Source: Tardiphaga sp052076105 (GTDB lineage Bacteria > Pseudomonadota > Alphaproteobacteria > Rhizobiales > Xanthobacteraceae). From it: DNA of 64,000 nucleotides. The stretch covers positions 558,001-622,000 of the forward strand of contig NZ_CP197245.1 of assembly GCF_052076105.1 (NCBI RefSeq), read 5' to 3'. A program made the translations under genes and the position numbers. Of the stretch, positions 58,726 through 64,000 are shown one piece after another (the first letter of the stretch is position 1; each line of letters starts with the position of its first letter). The notes under the pieces were generated by a model, which saw nothing but the letters and a program-made list of their open reading frames with translations, was not told where the DNA came from and did no database searches.

Positions 58726-59970
58726 ATGCAGCGAATGACGATGCTAAGGCGTGTGGCGGCGACGGTCGCAGCAACGGGCTTTATCTCCCTCCTTGCCCTC
58801 ACCTCCCCCGCCTCCGCGCAGCGCGCTGCGTCCTGTCACAACGGCCAGAGCTTCGATCAATTCCTCGCCGGGCTGAAACAGCAAGCGGTTGCTGCCGGGG
58901 TGTCGCAGCGCGCGATGGCGGAAGCATCGCCCTATCTCGTCTACGACCAGGGCATCGTCAATCGCGACCGTGGCCAGCGGGTATTCGGACAATTGTTCTC
59001 GCAATTCGCCGGCCGCATGGCGGCGGATTACCGGATGCAGAACGGGCAGCTCAAGATCAAGGCGAATGCCGCGGCTTTCGCACGCGCCGAGAAAGAATAT
59101 GGCGTGCCGCCGGCGGTCATCGCCGCGTTCTGGGCGCTGGAAAGCGACTTCGGCGTACAGATGGGTAATCTGCAGACGCTGCGCTCGCTGGTGTCGCTGG
59201 CCTATGATTGCCGGCGCTCGAAGATGTTTCAGGACGAGACCATCGCCGCACTCAAGATCATCGATCGCGGCGATCTGTCGCCAGCCGAGATGATCGGCTC
59301 ATGGGCCGGCGAACTCGGCCAGACGCAATTTCTGCCGACGCACTATTTCAACTATGCCGTCGACTATGACGGCGACGGCCATCGCAACCTGCTGCGCAGC
59401 CCCGCCGACGTGATCGGCTCTACCGCGCACTACATTTCCACCGGGCTGAAATGGCGGCGCGGCGAACCGTGGCTGCAGGAGGTGCGCGTCAGCGAGAACA
59501 TTCCGTGGGACCAGGCCGATCTCACCATCCAGTTGCCGCGTGCAAAATGGGCGTCATTCGGTGTCAGCTATCCCGACGGACGGCCGCTGCCGAACGACAC
59601 CATGCCGGCCTCCTTGCTGCTGCCCATGGGGCGTCATGGCCCGGCATTCCTCGCTTACGCGAATTTTGCCGCCTATACCGAATGGAATAATTCGCTGATC
59701 TATTCGACCACCGCAGCCTATCTCGCCACCCGCATCAATGGCGCCTCCAAGATGCGACAGCCCTCCGCTCCTGTCGCGCAGCTGTCACATCCTGAGTTGC
59801 GCGAGCTGCAGCAACTGCTGGTCAAGCGCGGCTTCACTGTCGGCAAGATCGACGGTATCCTCGGCCAGCAGAGCCGCACGGCGGTGAAGGCGATGCAGGT
59901 CAAATTCGGCCTGCCCGCGGATTCCTGGCCAACGGCTGAATTGCTCGTGGCATTGAAATCCGGGCGGTAA
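58726..59970 (+). CDS. Lytic murein transglycosylase (MltB-like) with peptidoglycan-binding domain
   Basis: The 414-residue protein has a signal peptide (MLRRVAATVAATGFISLLALTSPASA), the SLT_2 lytic transglycosylase domain (YGVPPAVIAAFWALESDFGVQMGN with the catalytic Glu near residue 140, then GSWAGELGQTQFLPTHYFNYAVDYDGDG) and a C-terminal PG_binding_1 domain (ELQQLLVKRGFTVGKIDGILGQQSRTAVKAMQ). It cleaves the glycan strands of peptidoglycan in the periplasm, making 1,6-anhydromuropeptides. Start 58726 is set by the signal peptide. Confidence 0.93.
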   Translation: MQRMTMLRRVAATVAATGFISLLALTSPASAQRAASCHNGQSFDQFLAGLKQQAVAAGVSQRAMAEASPYLVYDQGIVNRDRGQRVFGQLFSQFAGRMAADYRMQNGQLKIKANAAAFARAEKEYGVPPAVIAAFWALESDFGVQMGNLQTLRSLVSLAYDCRRSKMFQDETIAALKIIDRGDLSPAEMIGSWAGELGQTQFLPTHYFNYAVDYDGDGHRNLLRSPADVIGSTAHYISTGLKWRRGEPWLQEVRVSENIPWDQADLTIQLPRAKWASFGVSYPDGRPLPNDTMPASLLLPMGRHGPAFLAYANFAAYTEWNNSLIYSTTAAYLATRINGASKMRQPSAPVAQLSHPELRELQQLLVKRGFTVGKIDGILGQQSRTAVKAMQVKFGLPADSWPTAELLVALKSGR

Positions 59971-60092
59971 ATTTCTTCTCTTTTGTACCGTTGGGGCGGT
60001 TGAATTCGGCCGGCCGCGCCCCAAGTCCATGCAACAGCATCTTTCTCCGCGTCCCTGCTGTGCCTCGAAACGCATCACAAAAGAGCATCCTC

Positions 60093-60593
60093 ATGCCGTT
60101 CTATGATTCCGTCGTACCCGCCTATCTGCAGATGCTGGGCAGCCTGTCCGCGATCCTCGACAAGGCCGAAGCCCACGTCACGGCCAAGAAGATCGAGGCC
60201 GAAACCCTGCTCGGCGCGCGGCTCTATCCCGACATGCTGCCGCTCTCGCGCCAGGTCCAGACCGCCTGCGATCAGGCCATGCGTGGTTGCGCCCGGCTGA
60301 CCCAGAACGAGCCGCAGTCCGTTCCGGACACTGAGAAGACCTTCGGAGAATTGAAGCAGCGGCTGGCCAAGGCGATCGACTATGTGAAGGGTTTTACGCC
60401 CGCCCAATTCGAAGGCGCCGACACCCGCGAGGTGACGTTTCCGATCGGCGGTGGCAAGACCACGACCATGACGGGCCAGCAGTATCTGAGCAGCTTCTCG
60501 CTGCCGAACTTCTACTTCCACGTCGCCATTGCCCACGGCATTCTGAGGCACAGCGGCGTCGAGATCGGCAAACGCGATTTCCTCGGCGCGTAG
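60093..60593 (+). CDS. DUF1993 family protein
   Basis: This 166-residue protein begins MPFYDSVVPAYLQMLGSLSAILDKAEAHVTAKKIE and has the DUF1993 core LPLSRQVQTACDQAMRGCARLT plus the late YLSSFSLPNFYFHVAIAHGILRHSGVEIGKRDFLG. DUF1993 is a DinB-like four-helix bundle of unknown function. A longer in-frame reading upstream is unlikely. It stands alone. Confidence 0.92.
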   Translation: MPFYDSVVPAYLQMLGSLSAILDKAEAHVTAKKIEAETLLGARLYPDMLPLSRQVQTACDQAMRGCARLTQNEPQSVPDTEKTFGELKQRLAKAIDYVKGFTPAQFEGADTREVTFPIGGGKTTTMTGQQYLSSFSLPNFYFHVAIAHGILRHSGVEIGKRDFLGA

Positions 60594-60775
60594 TAATACC
60601 TGCCGTCACCACAGGATATTTCACTACACGCAGGCCGATGGAAAGATCATGATCATTCAGTTCCCCATCGCTACGACTGCTTTATCCTGAACAAAAGACA
60701 GGCAGCGCAAGGGCATTGCCAAGGCGCTGCGTGATGCCCAACTCGATCTCATCCTTCATCGAATGGAACATTCCT

Positions 60776-61867
60776 ATGAGCGCGTCCAAACTGTTTGAGC
60801 CCTATAAACTCGGCAATATCACCCTTTCGAACCGCACGGCGATGGCGCCGCTGACGCGCAACCGCGCAATCGCCGGCAACGTGCCGAACCCGCTGGCGAT
60901 CGAGTATTACGGCCAGCGCGCCAGCGCCGGTCTCCTCATCACCGAGGGCACGCCGGTGTCGCAACAAGGCCAGGGCTATCAGGATGTGCCCGGCATCTAC
61001 ACCAAGGAGCAGATCGCCGGCTGGAAGAAAATCACCGAAGCCGTCCATGCCAAGGGCGGTCACATCTTCATGCAGATCTGGCACGTCGGCCGCGTCTCGC
61101 ATGTGAGCCTCCAGCAGAACGGCGGCGCACCGGTGGCCCCCTCGGCGATCCGCGCGAACACCAAAACCTATGTCAACAACAGCTTTACCGACGTTTCCGA
61201 GCCACGTGCGCTTGAACTCGGTGAAATTCCGGGTGTGATCGACTCATTCGCCCGCGGCGCAGCCAACGCGATCGAGGCTGGTTTCGATGGTGTCGAGATT
61301 CACGGCGCCAACGGCTATCTGCTCGAACAGTTCGTACGTGAATCCACCAACAAGCGCACCGATGCCTATGGCGGATCGATGGAAAACCGCGCCAAACTGA
61401 TGCTGGAAGTGGCCGCGGCCGTTGCCAGGGAGATCGGCGGCGACAAGACCGGCATCCGCATCTCACCGGTGACGCCGGCCAACGATGCCGCCATCGATAG
61501 CGAGGCCCAGAAACTGTTCGACTACATCACCGACGGGCTGAGCGCCGAGAAGCTGGTCTATCTGCATGTGGTCGAGGGTGCGACCGGCGGTCCGCGCGAC
61601 AATGCGCCGTTTGACTACGCCAGCCTGCGCAAACGTTTCAAGGGCACGTATATCGCCAATAACGGTTTTGACCTGGCGCTTGCCGAGAAGGTGCTCGCCG
61701 CCAATGCCGCCGACCTGATCGCCTTCGGCAAGCCGTTCATCTCGAATCCGGATCTGGTCGAGCGCCTGAAGTCCGGCGCACCGCTGAACGAGCCCGACAA
61801 GGCGACGTTCTATGGCGGCGGCGCGAAGGGATACACAGATTATCCGACGCTGGCGGCTGCGAAGTAA
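60776..61867 (+). CDS. Old yellow enzyme family alkene reductase (NemA-like)
   Basis: The 363-residue flavoenzyme has LFEPYKLGNITLSNRTAMAPLTRNRA, QIWHVGRVSH, the substrate motif HGANGYLLEQFVRESTNKRTDAYGGSMENRAKLMLEV (about residues 178-214) and the late FMN-phosphate loop FGKPFISNPDLVERL. It reduces activated alkenes such as maleimides or enones with NAD(P)H. The start at MSASKLF is chosen over one 60 bases earlier. A terminator follows. Confidence 0.95.
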   Translation: MSASKLFEPYKLGNITLSNRTAMAPLTRNRAIAGNVPNPLAIEYYGQRASAGLLITEGTPVSQQGQGYQDVPGIYTKEQIAGWKKITEAVHAKGGHIFMQIWHVGRVSHVSLQQNGGAPVAPSAIRANTKTYVNNSFTDVSEPRALELGEIPGVIDSFARGAANAIEAGFDGVEIHGANGYLLEQFVRESTNKRTDAYGGSMENRAKLMLEVAAAVAREIGGDKTGIRISPVTPANDAAIDSEAQKLFDYITDGLSAEKLVYLHVVEGATGGPRDNAPFDYASLRKRFKGTYIANNGFDLALAEKVLAANAADLIAFGKPFISNPDLVERLKSGAPLNEPDKATFYGGGAKGYTDYPTLAAAK

Positions 61868-61888
61868 GATAGCGATCATCGAAGAAAT

Positions 61889-61915
61889 AAAGGCCGGGAT
61901 CGCTCCCGGCCTTTT
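61889..61915. terminator. Bidirectional Rho-independent terminator
   Basis: AAAGGCCGGGA - TCGC - TCCCGGCCTTT is a perfect 11-bp stem between the convergent reductase and glpV genes, 21 bases after one and 20 after the other. TTTTGTTTG follows on the plus strand and TATTTCTTC on the minus strand. Confidence 0.93.
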
Positions 61916-61935
61916 GTTTGTTCAGGAAACTCGCC

Positions 61936-63729
61936 TCAATTCGCCGACGCGCGCTTCTGCGGCGGGGTTGCAGGCCACGACTTGATCAGCGTGTCGTAGT
62001 CCACGGTCTCGCCCTTCGGCTTCTCGTTCGCCAGCTTGCGCTGGGGCGCGATGTTGCCGTCCTTGGCCGACTTCGCATACCAGAACTCAGCGGTTTCCTT
62101 CTTGTTCAGCTTCGGTCCGCATTCGCCCTGAACCTTGGATCGTTCAAGACGTTCGAGCACAGAATCCTGCGCTGCGGCCAGCGAGTCCATCGCCTGCTGC
62201 GGGGTCTTCGCACCGGACGATGCGTCGCCGATGTTCTGCCACCACAACTGTGCCAGCTTCGGATAGTCCGGAATGTTGTTGCCGGTCGGCGACCACTGCA
62301 CGCGGGCTGGGGAGCGATAGAACTCGACCAGACCGCCGAGCTTCGGCGCACGTTCGGTGAACGACTTGTCCCAGATATCGCTCTCACGGATAAAGGTGAG
62401 ACCGACATGGCTCTTCTTCAGCGACACCGACTTCGAGGTGATGAACTGCAGATAGAGCCACGCCGCCTTGCGGCGATCGGCTGGCGTCGACTTGAGCAGC
62501 GTGCCCGAGCCCACATCCTGATAGCCGAGCTTCATGCCTTCCTTCCAGTAGGAGCCTTTCGGCGAGGGAGCCATGCGCCATTTCGGCGTACCATCGGCAT
62601 TCATGACCGCAAGACCCGGCTTCACCATGTCGGCGGTGAAGGCGGTGTACCAGAACATCTGCTGAGCGATATTGCCTTGTGCCGGCACGGGACCCGACTC
62701 GGAGAAGGTCATGCCCTGAGCCTGCGGCGGAGCATACTTCTTCAGCCAGTCGAGATATTTCACAATGGAGTAGACGGCGGCTGGGCCGTTGGTGTCGCCG
62801 CCGCGCTCGATAGACGAGCCGACTGGACGACAGCCTTCCATGCGAATGCCCCATTCATCGACGGGCAGACCGTTCGGAAGACCCTTGTCGCCGTTACCGG
62901 CCATCGACAGCCAGGCGTCGGTGAAGCGCCAGCCAAGCGACGGATCCTTCTTGCCATAGTCCATGTGGCCATAGACCTTGACGCCGTTGATCTCCTTGAT
63001 GTCGTTGGTGAAGAACTCGGCAATGTCTTCATAGGCCGACCAGTTCACGGGCACGCCGAGATCGTAGCCATATTTGGCCTTGAACTTCGCCTTGTAGTCC
63101 GGATTGGTGAACCAGTCGTACCGGAACCAGTAAAGGTTGGCGAACTGCTGATCGGGCAGTTGGTACAGCTTCTTGTCAGGCGCCGTAGTGAAAGGCGTAC
63201 CGATGAAGTCCTTGATATCCAGCGTCGGGCTGGTGACGTCCTTACCCTCGGCAGTCATATAGTCCGACAGCGCGATGGTCTGGCCATAGCGGAAATGCGT
63301 GCCGATCAGATCGGAGTCATTGATCCAGCCGTCATAGACGTTCTTGCCGGACTGCATCTGGGTCTGCAGCTTCTCGACCACATCGCCTTCCTGGATCAGG
63401 TCGTGCTTCAGCTTGATGCCGGTGATCTCGGAAAACGCCTTGGCCAGCGTACGCGATTCATATTCGTGCGTGGTGATGGTTTCGGAGACGATGTTGATCT
63501 CCATGCCCTTGAACGGCTGAGCAGCCTTCTCGTACCACTGCAGTTCTTTCAGCTGCTCTGCCTTCGACAGCGTCGATGGCTGGAATTCGCTGTCGATCCA
63601 CTTCTGAATGGTCGCGTCGTCGGCCTTGGCCGGCGCGGCGAGCAACGCAGTCGCCGTGATCAACGCAGCGGCGCTGGTCATCATGATATGGCGCGTCGGG
63701 CGACGGGCCTGTGTCGTCAGGTGCCTCAT
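61936..63729 (-). CDS. glpV: Extracellular solute-binding protein, glycerol ABC transporter type (GlpV-like)
   Basis: The 597-residue binding protein has a signal peptide (RHIMMTSAAALITATALLAAPAKA-DD) and the long-form cluster-1 binding fold (KGMEINIVSETITTHEYESRTLAKAFSEITGIKLKHDLIQEGDVVEKLQTQMQSGKN in order). Its length and DUF2160 neighbour match the rhizobial glycerol transporter GlpSTPQUV. Start 63729 is set by a GGGAGGAAG ribosome-binding site and the signal peptide. Sugar or polyol specificity is inferred from the operon order. Confidence 0.88.
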   Translation of the reverse strand: MRHLTTQARRPTRHIMMTSAAALITATALLAAPAKADDATIQKWIDSEFQPSTLSKAEQLKELQWYEKAAQPFKGMEINIVSETITTHEYESRTLAKAFSEITGIKLKHDLIQEGDVVEKLQTQMQSGKNVYDGWINDSDLIGTHFRYGQTIALSDYMTAEGKDVTSPTLDIKDFIGTPFTTAPDKKLYQLPDQQFANLYWFRYDWFTNPDYKAKFKAKYGYDLGVPVNWSAYEDIAEFFTNDIKEINGVKVYGHMDYGKKDPSLGWRFTDAWLSMAGNGDKGLPNGLPVDEWGIRMEGCRPVGSSIERGGDTNGPAAVYSIVKYLDWLKKYAPPQAQGMTFSESGPVPAQGNIAQQMFWYTAFTADMVKPGLAVMNADGTPKWRMAPSPKGSYWKEGMKLGYQDVGSGTLLKSTPADRRKAAWLYLQFITSKSVSLKKSHVGLTFIRESDIWDKSFTERAPKLGGLVEFYRSPARVQWSPTGNNIPDYPKLAQLWWQNIGDASSGAKTPQQAMDSLAAAQDSVLERLERSKVQGECGPKLNKKETAEFWYAKSAKDGNIAPQRKLANEKPKGETVDYDTLIKSWPATPPQKRASAN

Positions 63730-63790
63730 AACTTCCTCCCTCACTTCTGTTTCAGGCCCGGGTTCATCCCGGGACTGCAGTCAATGCCGG

Positions 63791-64000
63791 TCAGACGGTG
63801 CGAAAGATCGCCACCGCCGAGACCAGCGAAATCAGAGTCGCGAACCACAAGTCCGAAATTTCAACGCCCTCCTCACCGATCGGCAATGTCGCGATCGGGT
63901 CGCTACCGATGAAGCCGATCCAGAGCAGATGGATCACGGCCGCAGCGATCAGCGACAGGAACAGCCGGTCGCCTCGTGTGGTGGGAATGCGCAGGATGCC
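63791..64000 (-). CDS. glpU: DUF2160 small membrane protein, partial (GlpU-like)
   Basis: The C-terminal 69 residues are in the window: GILRIPTTRGDRLFLSLIAA, then AVIHLLWIGFIGSDPIATLPIG and LWFATLISLVSAVAIFRTV-stop. The start lies beyond the right edge. DUF2160 proteins have two or three helices and occur only in glycerol-type ABC operons, where the protein is needed for uptake in Rhizobium leguminosarum (GlpU). It sits 61 bases before glpV on the same strand. Confidence 0.85.
   Translation of the reverse strand, partial: GILRIPTTRGDRLFLSLIAAAVIHLLWIGFIGSDPIATLPIGEEGVEISDLWFATLISLVSAVAIFRTV

Noticed and set aside
61918..63912. A 664-codon plus-strand open frame opposite glpV
   Set aside because: It covers the terminator and both the glpV and glpU genes on the other strand and shows no family motif.

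Overview
The window is GC-rich and reads as chromosomal DNA of an alphaproteobacterium of the Bradyrhizobium / Rhodopseudomonas / Tardiphaga / Afipia group (Nitrobacteraceae). The pointers are a cytochrome b and c1 fusion (FbcH) behind a Rieske gene, a fused TrpE-TrpG with a rhizobial-type trp leader, a QueE with the long CX14CX2C loop, DUF6111, DUF4170 and DUF2478 proteins, short intergenic repeats seen in these genomes, and the start of a rhizobial-type glycerol ABC transporter at the right edge. I see no tRNA, rRNA, CRISPR array, insertion sequence or phage.

Layout: 0.1-1.2 kb, molybdenum-linked genes (DUF2478, ModE-like regulator, likely Mo-box). 1.5-3.9 kb, wrbA and pirin facing a LysR gene. 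3.9-6.3 kb, a glycosyltransferase and an orphan sulfonate/taurine-type binding protein. 6.3-11.5 kb, siderophore uptake (RhtX/FptX-like permease, small protein, TonB receptor, divergent AraC regulator). 11.5-15.2 kb, a MarR-FUSC-DUF1656-HlyD efflux operon. 15.4-17 kb, a pair of unassigned P-loop ATPases. 17.1-20 kb, apt and trpE(G) behind a leader-peptide attenuator. 20-25 kb, two acetyltransferases, a dienelactone hydrolase and an operon of flavin monooxygenase, NAD-dependent epimerase/dehydratase and bile-acid-symporter-like transporter. 25.1-27.8 kb, the bc1 operon fbcFH. 28.3-30.1 kb, a decayed TonB receptor followed by an intact PepSY membrane protein. 30.1-32.4 kb, trmL, a cysteine-cluster protein, queE and queD. 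32.4-33.9 kb, a thioesterase, a MarR regulator and an NTF2-like gene broken by a stop codon; two almost identical operators tie them together. 34-39 kb, housekeeping genes (racemase, DUF2158, serine hydrolase, cca, DUF6111, CoA pyrophosphatase, DUF1285). 39.1-46 kb, a MoxR-DUF58-DUF4159-membrane protein operon. 46-49.7 kb, an aromatic-type flavin hydroxylase with an orphan Bug/TctC binding protein and a divergent LysR gene. 49.8-52.8 kb, a Zur-box-preceded DUF2946 protein and TonB receptor, probably zinc uptake. 52.9-64 kb, GNAT, Nudix, phosphoesterase, a ScfR/RamB-type regulator, an AT-richer HNH nuclease gene, a lytic transglycosylase, an OYE reductase and the glycerol-type binding protein glpV with the end of glpU.

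The best leads are regulatory and structural: the duplicated 23-bp MarR operator with the broken NTF2 gene, the trp leader, the Zur box, the Mo-box, the TonB receptor remnant whose three frameshifts can be read base by base, and the paired ATPases at 15.5-16.9 kb, which are the nearest thing here to an undescribed system.
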